Shown piece by piece: positions 23,921 through 35,351 of a stretch of DNA of 64,000 nucleotides (position 1 is the stretch's first letter; each line of letters opens with the position of its first letter). The notes beneath the pieces were generated by a model. That model searched no databases and was not told the origin of the DNA. It saw only the letters and a program-made list of their open reading frames with translations. Position numbers and translations under genes: made by a program. The DNA is from Ptiloglossa arizonensis (Eukaryota; Arthropoda; Insecta; Hymenoptera; Colletidae). Location of the stretch: positions 5,857,105-5,921,104 of the forward strand of contig NC_135052.1 in NCBI RefSeq assembly GCF_051014685.1, written 5' to 3'.

Positions 23921-24470
23921 AGACTTCGTCCCGATCGTAAATGTATAGTTGATAAATGTTACGTTCGCCTCTTCTACGTATTTTAGATTACACGGACGGA
24001 AGGAATGGTCGCGCAAATTTTCTCGAAAATTTCCGAAACTCGTCAACCTCTCTGCGTTGGATGTCGGAAGATCGTCCGTAAACTAGAACGAATCGTAAAT
24101 TTGCACTGTTTTCACCCACCGTTAAACGATATTTAAGCGCCGTTCGATGATACGGGCAGGCAACAATGTAATTTATAACCTAAACGCTCTAAAAATGTCC
24201 GCCGAGTTGAATAAACTTTACCGTCTAAAATTATTATATTCTTAGGCGTCGCGCGTCGGTCGTACGAACGTTCTCGCCGCGGCGTCGGGCGTTGCTCACG
24301 TGCTGCGTTAAAAACGCAACGAAGAATGCCGAGCTTGTTGCTCGTTGCTTATTCGACCGCGAAAAATGTTCCAGCCAAGGTCTTAAAAAGTGAAGTCACC
24401 TCGAATACATTTGGTTTCCATTTAATCGACGTATCCGATCTTCGCGATTCGCGATAAGTAAATTGGACAA

Positions 24471-24528
<58 letters not shown>

Positions 24529-25020
24529 TGTCTCGCGAGGGAGAGAAGTCATCCATCGATGTCACTCTGTTCGATCGGTGCAGCTATGCAACTCGATGTC
24601 ATACGTACGTTGAAAATAGATCCGTAGGCCATTTTCGCTTTGGTCTTCTTACCGCGAGCTTGTTCGCAAGATTCTCGAACGGAGCGTTGAAATGTTTCGC
24701 GGTGCTTGTCACGATTGAGATTCTGGCAAAACTTTGAGTTTACGTCGGTGACACACCGGAATACGTTCACGCTCGGTTGAAATATTATAACGCCAATCTA
24801 TATCTATTGCGAGAATCACACCGCCGCTCGTGTTATTCGGTTACGCTTTTAAGTCGCCGCGTTCTCGGAACGAGAACGCCACGCCGGACACGCGTTTGGA
24901 AAAAAACCGAGGATACAAACGTTTCTTTACATTTCGTTGAAACTCGACACCTAACGGGCAACCTGGCAAACTACGTCGCAATTATTATTCTATACTCGTT
25001 CCGATAAAGTTCTTAAATAC
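23921..25020. other. Intronic stretch, no gene seen
   Basis: Unique-looking sequence, apart from the CGT microsatellite at 24471-24528. No protein-like frame. Confidence 0.45.
24471..24528. repeat. (CGT)n trinucleotide microsatellite, about 19 units
   Basis: An uninterrupted CGT run. On the minus strand it reads as a poly-Asp tract inside a 67-codon open frame, which I regard as an artefact because nothing on either side looks coding. Confidence 0.95.
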
Positions 25021-25554
25021 GTTAACCCCCTAACAATGTCGTCGTTCGACGAACATTTTCATCCCCCTTTATATTTTTTTTGTATCGTTGCTTCTCGAGC
25101 TTCGTATACTCGAAACATTAAACAATTCGGTAAAAGTTCACCGGAAATACTTTCAAGTTTGTAGTGGAAATAGTTTTCGTGACCTGGTAAACTATTTATT
25201 TACTTAAAAAATTTCACCGGGAGTACAAAAGACTCCACTGTGCCATTGCAGGGTTTACCATTTACCAGTCCCACAATTTTGACAAAATTGCTCTACAAAG
25301 TTGCCCTACTTGTTTTTTTTTATCTTCAATAAATTGATTGGTTATTCTGATGTGAAAAAGAGTGATTTCAAGCGGTGAGTGTACATAACATTTTATTTTA
25401 ATACGAATTGTAAACTTGACCAGAACTTTCATTTAACGTGGCAATGAGCATACAGTTTTTATGTAAATATTATACTATGTTTCACTAGTGCGTGACAGTC
25501 ACAAGCGGGACTGGCAAAGGGTTAAACTTTCAAGTAAATGGTAAAACAATGGGT
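25021..25554. other. AT-rich island, possible degraded TTAA-type element
   Basis: This segment is much more AT-rich than its surroundings and ends GGGACTGGCAAAGGGTTAAA (about 25507-25528), a piggyBac-like right end (TTAACCCTTTGCC in reverse). The matching left end is unclear; TTAACCCCCTAAC at 25022 is a weak candidate. No coding frame. Confidence 0.3.
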
Positions 25555-26157
25555 CAACCCTTTCGCTTGTGAGAAAATGTGATAGCTGTGAACAAAGCGC
25601 ACTACCGAGTAATTGACAATGAGCTACGGAATGCTACGAAGTAAGTAGAAGTCGTTTCTTGGTCTCGAAATGTCACAATGATATTTCTTATATTTTTGTA
25701 ATATCATTTCACTTTATAATCATAATTTATTTTTTTTATATATTATATTATAACGTTCGTATAATATTCTTTAATACACTATAACGAAATTACTAAAGTA
25801 TTGAAAGCCAAACGCAATATTAACAATCAAGTCTGATACGATAAAGTTCAAAGCATGTAACTACGCATAAATCAACATCACGTTGTGAACAATAGTACCT
25901 CGACTCGCGTCTTTCTCGTGTTTACTACAAACGACACAATTTTCGAACTTGATTTCTTTTTCGATGCCTCATACGAGGCATTTTTGATGCCAGTTACTCG
26001 ATCAACAAAAGTATCTCTCGTAAAGTATGAAATAAAAGTATATATATATTTAGTATAGCTACTTTTCGTAGCTCAGCGACCACTTCTCAACAACTGAGTA
26101 TGTATACGCTCTTTGTACATGAATTCGTCGAGAGGGTGTATGTATAGAAAGGGTTAA
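25555..26157. mobile_element. Possible TTAA-flanked piggyBac-like MITE, about 600 bp
   Basis: The left end TCAACCCTTTCGCTTGTGAG has a mutated TTAA. The right end TATAGAAAGGGTTAA gives TTAACCCTTTC in reverse. The interior is AT-rich and non-coding. The terminal match covers only about 9-10 bp, so the boundary call is tentative. Confidence 0.35.
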
Positions 26158-29100
26158 AGCGTTCGTAAGTTTCGCGCCTGAAAATGGGCGCGAAACGATC
26201 GCTCAGTGGCGAAACGTTCTCGGCCTCGGTGGTCACAATGGAATCTCGACAAAGTTGAAAAGCTACGATGGAGCTTTGTCTCGTAACGCGAGAATTCGTA
26301 GGCAACCATCGGAAACAGATATCGCGTCCTGATTGCACGATAACGATAGCGATCTCTCGATAGGGCAATACGCTCGGTTGCCGCGAGACTGGAACGTGAA
26401 AATTCGAAACGAACCACGAGTCGTTTCCGGATATCGACGAGTAAGTTCCCGAGGTCGGATCCACGAGTCGTTGGAATTTTTTACAAGGATTTTGCCCGGT
26501 TATTAACGACGAGGAACAATCGTGATTGCTCCGTTGTCGTATTTCGTCCATTATTTTCATTTCCTCGAGCGAATCGCGCGTGCTTCGTTCTTTTTCGATA
26601 TCGACTTCGAAAATTTTCTACGAAACGTCGTATTTCGGGCATCAGGCTAGGGTCAGGTGGAAGACAGCGATGGAAATTATCGAAAGAAAAGTTTCTCGTT
26701 ACTTTCGATACGTGTGTGTTGATTCCACTCGGTTTCGCGTGGAAGAGTCGGTATTCTTTTGTGTCTCGAGGCGAATACCGACGAATATTCATAATTCGAG
26801 TACTAGTATTCTCCCGGTGGAACGTAGAATCGAGTCGTTCGGCACGGTCTATCCCCGTGTTTCGGTTATTCGCGGTGAAGTTTCGAAATACAATGGGTCC
26901 TCCAACAAAGCGGGGAGGTTAGGTAAACCGACTCTCTGCGTAGTTGAAAATCCGTGTAAAATTTGTACATCTCTCCGGATCTCGAATGTAATACATATGT
27001 ACAATACGTGGTCCGTTATTGACCGAAAGTTTCGTTTCGTATTGTACGTAATTTCGTATTGCTCGTATTTCAAAAATCAATTGGAAGATTCGAGCGATCG
27101 AAAGAAATACCCGTTCGTACACGTGTACGATGAAAATTATGTCCGCGTCGTTGTAATATTATGGACACCGTTCGATGAATACACAAGAATAGTAATCGTC
27201 GCACACTTATTAAGAACAATAACGATCGCGTATCCGAATTGAATACTTTGGCGGTACGGTAGGTAGAAAGAGTGTCGGTAAATCGGCGAAAGAGTTATTT
27301 CCCAACACCCGGAAGCTACAACGATGAAGATCGAAAAGCATCGTTCGGTAAGCGGAAGGGAATCGTCGTGGAAAGAGTCCACGTATTTGTAATTGAATCC
27401 ACGTTGGAACATTTCCTAGCGGAAAGCTACGGGAACTCGAGAACCATTGTATGGTAAGTGGAGGGGGAATCGTCGAGAAAAAAAACTCCGTGTATAAACA
27501 AATTCGCGTCGTCGAGAGCCATTGTACCTATTGCGCGTTGGTCGCGGAATCTCCAAGTACGAAGTGGGTCGCGAAATTGTTCAAATACCCTACCCTACCT
27601 AGAAAAAAAAAAGAAAGAAAGAAAAAAAACCGAGGAGAGAGTTCCAGAGAGAGGGACCGGGTGAAAAACGCGTAGATCGACGTTTGGTTTATCGATGACG
27701 ATCTGGCGATAGGACAATCGCACCGGTGAAAAAGAAACGACTACTCCGCGTTCTCGTATCGCTCGATACGCCCGAAATGTTTTCCTCCTTTCCGTATTAT
27801 TCTTGGAATCGTATACGAGATAACCGTGGCATCGGCGTCGAATCGAAGCCGACCGGCCGGCCTTCTTCCGCCTCGTAACGTGTCACGAGGCTGTTTACGA
27901 TTACGCGCGTCTTTGCCTAGCACACCCACGTACACGCTCGGCAAAAAGCAAGTCGCATAATGGGAAGCGAGTAAACCGATTCTCACCAGCCGACGAGTAA
28001 CGATCCGACGGGAAGTTACGACCGCGCGATCCCCGCCTTTAATGGTCGAATATAACCGCGTAATTGTACGGTTCAACGTTTCTCGACGTACGCCATCTGT
28101 CGCCCGATGGAAAAACGCCTCGTTACTTATCGGAGATCCGCTTCGAACTTGCCGCGCGGCTACCGCTTCCATTTTCAAGTCCGCGTTGGCGATGAATCAC
28201 GGCCGGTGGTTTCGCTCGCTCGTTCGTTCGTTCGTTCGTTGCGTCGAGTATTTTGCTCCGAGACGCGGTGCACGTGTGGGCCTCGGTAATGGTCCCGCAG
28301 CCACGCAGAAACTAATAATAAATGAGTAAATAAATAACATCGGGCTGTAAGTGTAGCTGGTTTGCAGTTACGGTGCAACGAGGAACGCGCGCGAGCGCGC
28401 CTACGCCGCTACGGGTAACCGAAGGACCTAATTAGACGACTTTATCGCCAACTCGGTACCGTGCCCCACGTTCCTTCGAACCTTCCTTGGTATCGTTAAT
28501 ATTGTTACAACATCGTTGTAACGCCAAGTCCAAGATGGATGAATTACAAGGACATCGTGCAACGTTCATGCACGGAGATGACGTACGATCGTTGCTGTTG
28601 GCGGCTCTGGTAATTACTTCATCGGAGTATAATAATACGAATAATACGAGGGAAGGAAGCGAGCAAAAAAGGTCGAACGAGGCGGCAACGAAGGGCACCA
28701 AGGATCGTGTAATCGCGTTTCAACGTGGAATGGATTCGAAGAGGAAACGTCGTCTCTCCGACGAAGGCGAATCGTAACTGCGAGTGTTGCGTTACGATAA
28801 AGCGAACAGATGGAAACGATTACGAGCGAGTGGGCTTCGCTCGAACCGTAAGAAATGTTAAGTAGTACGGATCGGGTTGAAGAGGTTACAACGAGGGCGG
28901 GTCTACGGATGTCTCGTGAACGTCACAGCGGAGATGAGGAATCCGTACGAGCCCCGGATCGAAACGACCTGTACTTGTTTACTTGTTTCTACGTTTCAAG
29001 AGTAATCGGTACGGAAAGTACATTACACTTAGAAAAGGAACAGCTGGAACGAAAGATAGTCGATTTCCTCGCTGTACGGATTAACGTTATCGAGGATCTT

Positions 29101-29630
29101 ATCGATGCGATTGAATCGATCGTAAAGGGTTCGATGAGATTCTTGTCGAATGAGACGGTGTCTCTAGAGATGTACGTAAATTGAACCGAGTTCAAATTTC
29201 GGGGCTATTCGCAGTACCGTTTAGTATTTTCCGTGCAAAAGTCGAATCTAGTTTAGATTCGGGTCTCGTTGAATTCAGCGAGAATAGGCGAGTTTTCACG
29301 ATCGTTGACATACACGGGAGAACTCTAACGTAGAAATTTGTGATATCGTTTTCGTATATCCGTTATTTTTCAAGATATGGAAAACTTTGCACGGACACGT
29401 GCAAAGAAATAAACGAACGTTATTAACACGCATATCAATACCGATACTAAGAATCTTATTGCATGTATTTGATTAATTCTACAACTGTGGAGTGTCATTC
29501 CCAAAGAATGTAGATGCTCTATACGTACGTACATATAATACATACGAAACGCCAACTCCGTTGTAAAGAGGAAACACGTGTGCTCGTATTTAACCTAACT
29601 CGGACCAATATACAACGTCGCGCTAATCGA
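26158..29630. other. Intronic stretch, no supported gene
   Basis: The longest open frame without transposon similarity (238 codons, + strand, 26526-27242) lies here, but opposing frames are also open and its translation is unrecognised. Other contents: A-rich run at 27600-27640, (CGTT)n microsatellite at about 28212-28241, CpG-rich block at 27830-28420. No exons or repeat termini were identified. Confidence 0.4.
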
Positions 29631-29705
29631 AGAGAGAAATCACGAGGGATTCGAACGGGATAAGTGTCCGAGCAACTAATAGAATTCCTCTAAACCAGGT
29701 GGGAC

Positions 29706-29804
29706 CATAGTTCGGTACCCAAACGTGCAATCGAGGAGCGATGCAGGTTGAACCGAACGCGTATAAAAAAGAAGCTGTTGGAAAGTCGTTTGAAAAATAA
29801 CTAC
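29706..29804 (+). repeat. Left arm of an inverted repeat flanking the mariner
   Basis: The segment containing ATCGAGGAGCGATGCAGGTT and AAGAAGCTGTTGGAAAGTCG reappears in reverse complement at 31187-31275, on the other side of the mariner. Identity is high in the core. The mariner probably inserted between two inverted copies of an older sequence. Confidence 0.8.
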
Positions 29805-29852
29805 ACATATATATATAAAACTATATAATAAAAATAATTCTAACTATATATA

Positions 29853-31138
29853 TTAGGTCATCCCATATATAATGTCGTCTCTTATCGTACTTTAAATGAA
29901 CACTTGAATCGCATCTCGGCGATGCGTTTATAGAAACTTCTTTCTATGTAGCTTAAAGAGTCCTCTGTCAACAGTCTATCGGTTGCGTTCGATGCAGTTC
30001 GATCGAGATTTTACACTTGAAAACAAATTTTTAAACGAGCCTGCGCGAACTTCATTCGCGGCACTGTACGCTATACGAATTTAAAAAAAGGTAGTACAAC
30101 TATGGACACGGTTAAAAACATTTGCCAAGTGTACGGTGAACGTGCTTCGAATTTGAGAAAGTGTCAAAGATGGTTTTCCAAATTTCGAAAAGGTGATTTT
30201 TACCTTTCCGACGAACCGAGATCCGGTGGACCAATAGCGTTCAATCCTGAGTCATCGAAAGCTTTAATCGAGTTAGAACCACAATTGACTACCGATGAAA
30301 TTGCTGAGAGATTAGGCAGTAGCAACAGTACTGTCCATAGACGTTTAATACAATTGGGAAAAGTATCGAAACTGGGAAAATGGATACCGCGTGAACTGAC
30401 GATTTCTAACCGTATCCAGCGCATGAACATTTGTGTTTCTCTGCGAGATCGACAAAATAATTGTTCGTTTCTCGATCAGATTATCACCGGTGACGAAACG
30501 TGGGTCTTATACCGCGATCCCAAACGAAAACGTCAATGGCTATCACCTGGTCGATCATCTTTACAGTGGTCAAAACCAGGGCTCCATCCCCGGAAAGTTT
30601 TGTCGCGCGTGTGCTGGGATATTGGAGGAATTATTCATTTTGAACTTTTAAAACAAAATCAGACCGTAACGGCTGAGATTTACAGCCAACCACTTGAACG
30701 TCTTCGAGCAGCGTTAGTGGAAAAACGACCATTGTTAGCGAATCGCAAAGGTGTTCTATTCCACCACGATAACGTTAGGCCATGCACAGCAAGGATAAAA
30801 GTAGAAAAAATAAAAAATTTCAATTGGGAACTTCTGCCACACTCACCGTACTCTCCGGATCTTGCTCCAAACGATTACCATTTATTCCGGTCGATGCAAC
30901 ATTTTGTTAAGTGAACAAAATTTTAACAATAGCGAGGATGTAAAATCAGCACCAAACGAGTATTTTGATTAAAAATCCCAGAAGTTTTTCGAAAATGGAA
31001 TAAGAAAGTTGACCGATAGATGGGAAAAGATAATCGAAACTGATGGTCGGTATATCGATGATTGAGAATAAACGTAAGTATGAATTTTTTTCACCGAAAG
31101 TCACCGTCAAGAAACGACATTACTATATATACCACTGC
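29853..31138 (+). mobile_element. Mariner transposon, about 1.29 kb
   Basis: The left terminus TTAGGTCATCCCATATATAA (29853), followed by TGTCG, is preceded by TA. Near the right end, CGACATTACTATATATACC (about 31114-31132) is the decayed inverse. The distance between ends is the normal size for mariner. It carries one broken transposase gene (30017-31065). Mariners move by cut-and-paste at TA targets. Confidence 0.85.
30017..31065 (+). pseudogene. Mariner transposase, frameshifted (DD34D)
   Basis: The open part (30102-30914, 270 codons) has the helix-turn-helix region (CQRWFSKFRKGDF; later SNSTVHRRLIQLGK), the WIPREL linker (about residues 94-99), and catalytic Asp131 (GDETW), Asp223 (HHDN) and Asp258 (APND). 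There are 34 residues between the last two, as in true mariners. YSPDLAP is intact. Breaks: the original start is lost (TTG near 30017); an extra A in the A-run at about 30083-30089 shifts the N-terminal part; a frameshift at about 30910 ends the frame at TGA 30912; and a TAA at 30970 interrupts the C-terminal part, which otherwise runs to TGA 31063. Intact relatives are about 345 residues. The well-preserved core suggests moderate age. Confidence 0.9.
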
Positions 31139-31186
31139 CCGAAAGAACGCGCCTTTTTTCTTCAAAGGACGACTTTTCATCGAATG

Positions 31187-31275
31187 TTTTTCAACCGACT
31201 TTCCAACAGCTTCTTTTTTATTCAGTTCAACCTGCATCGCTCCTCGATTACAAATTGTTTCAGTACCGAACTATG
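31187..31275 (-). repeat. Right arm of the inverted repeat flanking the mariner
   Basis: Reverse complement of 29706-29804 (CGACTTTCCAACAGCTTCTT and AACCTGCATCGCTCCTCGAT are visible). About 50 bp separates it from the mariner right end. Confidence 0.8.
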
Positions 31276-32067
31276 ATCGAACGACCTATCCAAATACATA
31301 TCTAACCCGCGAGAAAAATTATTAGCCGCGATTCACGGAAAAACGCTGAAATACGCGCAAGAGAATTGGAACGTAATTACCGAGCAAGAACGTAGAATAA
31401 AACTCGGAAAGAAGTACGCGAAGGTGCGACGAGTAACGGTGGAAGATCAATTTCTTTACTGCGGGTTCAAAGGGGATTACTGGAGGGGAGAGTCAAGGTA
31501 CAAGGGTACTCCGATCGTTCGATAATCTGTACGCACGTTGTTCGAACCGTTCCGACGTAGTCGATTGTTCCATCGACGAACTCTAAACGAGAGAGGGAAC
31601 GATTCGTGGCAACTGCGATCAGAGAACGACCGTCTCGCGAACTTTTGCGTCCAGTGATCTCTCGCTGTCTCGAAAGCTCGAGAAACGTTGTATCGATACG
31701 GTCTCGCGTAGCGTCCAATACCACGGTTATGTAGGAGTAGGGATGTTCCCCTATTGGCTGTAGGAGTAAGAAACGCAAATGCGGCACGCATTAAGAGCGC
31801 GCGTGCCTTAATGTACGCGTACGCGGCCTCCGCGTAAGTGGTTCCGTAGGAACGGCTCGTAAAGGAAAACAAGCCACGATTTCATGACGTTGGCCACGGA
31901 TATACGGCGTCGTTTAACCCCTCTAACCCGCGTACTTCCTTCGACGGGAGAGTCCATTAATGGGCCGCGCCTAAGGCTCCGAGTAGCGACGTTCGGATTA
32001 GAAAGACGATAGACCCGGCTGGCTCTTGTCCTAATTTCTCGTTCCGTTTTCTTCTTCTTATTTTTTC

Positions 32068-32098
<31 letters not shown>

Positions 32099-35000
32099 TT
32101 TTCTTTCCTCGTTCCATCGCGCTCTGGTCTCTTCGAGCTCGATCCGCCTCTCGCGAGCCACGACGACGTTTGACGCGTCGGGTCTCGAGAATCGAGGTAT
32201 ACCGTTGCTGGAATTAATTAGAAATACGTGTAATCCGGTAACGATGGGTTTTTTCTTTTTTTTCCCCCCGATCGCGGGTCGATGTTGCGTGCACGGTCGC
32301 GCCGGATAACTGGAATCGCGCGGTTCGTTAAGACGTCTGGCTGCATTCAATGACGAATAACTAGAATTTCTTTCTCCGTCGGGGTATTCGGAGGCATTTA
32401 ACGATTGTAAATTTTATGCGCGACCTTTGCTCGCTCGGCGCGGCTTCGCATTAAAAATAAATTAAGAAGCGAGATATCGGGAATGATATCGGATAGCCTT
32501 TCTATTCCCGAGCCCGAGAAACGTGTAATTAGCGATCGAGAAGAAACTCGTATAACTCGCGAGACGATTTCGGTCGTCGATATCCATCCCGTAGCGATTG
32601 TTCGGTAATCGTCGGATATTCAACGAATAATATTCGGATACGTGTATATTGATTCGTCGTTTGGCGATTGTTCGGGGCTAGGTTCGAAAGCAACGTTCGG
32701 ATGTACCTCGAAATTGTGTAAATTATCACAGTTACAACTCTCTTGTACGAAATACTCTTCTAATTTTCGTGGCAGAGGTGTAACGTAAACGTGTTTACTG
32801 TAAACGAAAGCCACGGTACGGCGTTAAAAATGATCGGTATTGTGAAATTTTTCCACAGAAATCCACGCGACGAGACGAGTCGAGAACAACGTTTTCGCCA
32901 GCGACCTCTCGGTGAAAAACAGCTTTAAACGTGTCGTGTACAGATTCGTTTAACGAAGCCTCGGTGTGGTCCCCAGTACGAACTCCGTTATTACGTTTCG
33001 ATGTAGCAACTATTATATCGTATCCGCGAAAGCAATTTAACACACTTGGTGAAATCATTTGTATCGTTAACCGACGAATTAATGGAAGCGGTCCGCGCAT
33101 TGACGTATTATCCGCGTTTCGACGCTCGAATCGCGAGGTATTATTTTCAACAATTTGTTGCTCGACGCGGGAAGTAAGTCGTTGGCGCGTAAGAGCGCGT
33201 TAAATGATCTCTGTGTGCACGACGAAACGTTTAACGCGCGTACGTCGAATTACACAGTCGCGATTTAATATTTCCGATAAAATATCACCGTCACCGGTGT
33301 CGCTTTTATCGAGGGTGTCGCTTTTATCGAGGGACGTCGCGCGTCCCGGTGTATCGTCCATTTCCTCGAGAAGGAAGCCCGAAAGGAAAAAAATTCATTC
33401 CACGGTCTCGACTTATTTTCGGACGAAGAATCATCTCCCGTTGGCTCGCATTACAAATTACGCGGCGGTTCGCGTACCGAAGTATTTCGGCGATAATGTC
33501 ACGATACACCGACTCTCGAGTTTCATTCGTTCGAATACTAAATCGTTCGAACAGTTTCGGCGTCGATACGTCGCATAGCGAAGTGTACCGTATTTTCGAA
33601 CTTTCTATTCGTCGTGTAGTTACAATTAGACCGCGGATTTTATGCATTTATGGCTAACACTGGTACGAAAGAAAAAAAGAAAATATTGCATACCGTTAAA
33701 AGCGTATGCAATACGTGTCGTTTGCGAGAAATAATTAATATCGATACACCGCTTGATGCGATGTACTCAACGTACAGTTCGCGCGTGTTTCTCGAACGAA
33801 CGTGCGCAATAAATGCAGAAAATCCGCAATCTAGTTATAATCCGAGGCATCCTCTTCAACGGATTTGCTTTACGCGGAGTCGAGCCGTACAATACCTACC
33901 GAGCTACGTTCGTAATTGTCGGTTTTTGTCAACCGCTGTATTCCGTTGCTGGCCGGTCGTTAAATACGTAGCAGATTTAAATCGTATTTTGATTTATTAA
34001 TATCATCCACGGAGAGGGTATTATCGCGTATACAGCGTACCATAGAAATCCCCCGGCATATGCCCTAGTTCTTTCGCATTCTTCCCGAGAAACGTGCACG
34101 TGCGATAGCAAATCGAGAATATACCTTTTATCCGTTTAATACGAATATCGCGCACGTATCTCGCCTCGCGGATACTCGCTCCGTTGGCGAATATCGCTTT
34201 CAGTCCACGAGGTTAAATCCAGACACTTGGCTCGGTTTTTTTTACCGAAAAGACCCCGATACCCGGGCATAATTAATTAATCGATACCGAAGCGAATAAG
34301 GATAGCGGTTTCGTTCTACGCTACGTACGCGTTCGACGCATACGTCTACCGATTGCAGCGCGCTCTGTCGAATATCGTTGTAAACGCGAGTTCCCACGGT
34401 TGGTCCGCCATTTTGTAGCAAAATATAAATAATGCATCGGCTCCGATCAAAAGACGGTTCGGTCCGTTCGTACGCCGCGACGACTTCGATCAGGAACGGC
34501 GTCGAATATTTGGTCGAACTGGCGGCCCTTGTAACCGCGTCAAATTTAGACAGCCGTAGTACATCTGTCGACTATAATATCCATTGACTCGTCCCCGTAA
34601 GTACCCCGCGCGTGTGCGCGCGTGCACGCGCATCGCGCGACGACGAATATGCGTGTTGCTGCTCGCTAGTCTTAAAATAAGACCGGCCACCGCACCGTAA
34701 TAAATTCTGCGTGCCTCCTCCTCGCGCGTATCGTGCGTGCGTGTCTCGAAGTGTCAGCCAAGAAGGAGGGAAGGAGACCGACCGGGAGAAACAAAACGAA
34801 AAACAACCGCGAGGGTGGGGCGGGGGACCGGGAGAGACAGCGGAGGAGAAAAGAATAAAGTGACTCACAGAGGGATCGAAAAGACACGGAGAGCCAACCC
34901 TATTGCCTCGAGTGCGCACCAGAAGCACGCGCGCGTAACTTATAAATCCGCTCGCCAGAAGATGTTGCTATATATGTTACGATGTAATTCAAGAATTCGA

Positions 35001-35216
35001 CTGAGCGGTCCCCGGTGACGACACTCACCGACGGTACACGAACACGCTCGGGTGAAAGCTGGGAATACGCGCACGCGCACGACCGAACAGTTTCGCGTAT
35101 TTTAATTTCGATGGGAATTACCGTACGCGACAAACGGGGACGTGGATCGTCCACGCGGACCGATCCTGGTTAGATTGTAAACTTTGGTTTATCATTCACG
35201 CGTTAACGATGAATTT
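31276..35216. other. Intronic stretch, no gene; GC-rich island at about 34480-35160
   Basis: 31276-34400 holds only short overlapping open frames and a (CTTT)n run (32067-32100). The island 34480-35160 is CpG-rich with alternating GC purine/pyrimidine sequence (34605-34640) and a purine-rich tract (34762-34860). It resembles the islands at 21.2-22.1, 42.0-42.5 and 44.7-45.7 kb. A small 20-bp duplication (GGTGTCGCTTTTATCGAG) occurs at 33296-33335. Confidence 0.4.
32067..32100. repeat. (CTTT)n microsatellite
   Basis: About eight uninterrupted CTTT units inside a pyrimidine-rich tract (32040-32110). Confidence 0.9.
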
Positions 35217-35351
35217 ATTAAGTTCGGAAAATCATTTTTTTTTTTTTTTTTGGTGAAAATGAAACACGATTTTTCTAAGAGCGTACAAACGTTTCATCAA
35301 TTTGTATATTTTTCATTTCGGAGAACGAAATGACTTTCCAAACGACCCAAT
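35217..35351 (+). mobile_element. Family A MITE (mariner-type)
   Basis: The left end has decayed to TTAAGTTCGGAAAATCATTT. The interior is GGTGAAAATGAAACACGATT. The right end is GACTTTCCAAACGACCCAAT. Confidence 0.85.

Noticed and set aside
24349..24552. Poly-Asp protein on the minus strand
   Set aside because: The poly-Asp is a (CGT)19 microsatellite; flanking residues look random.
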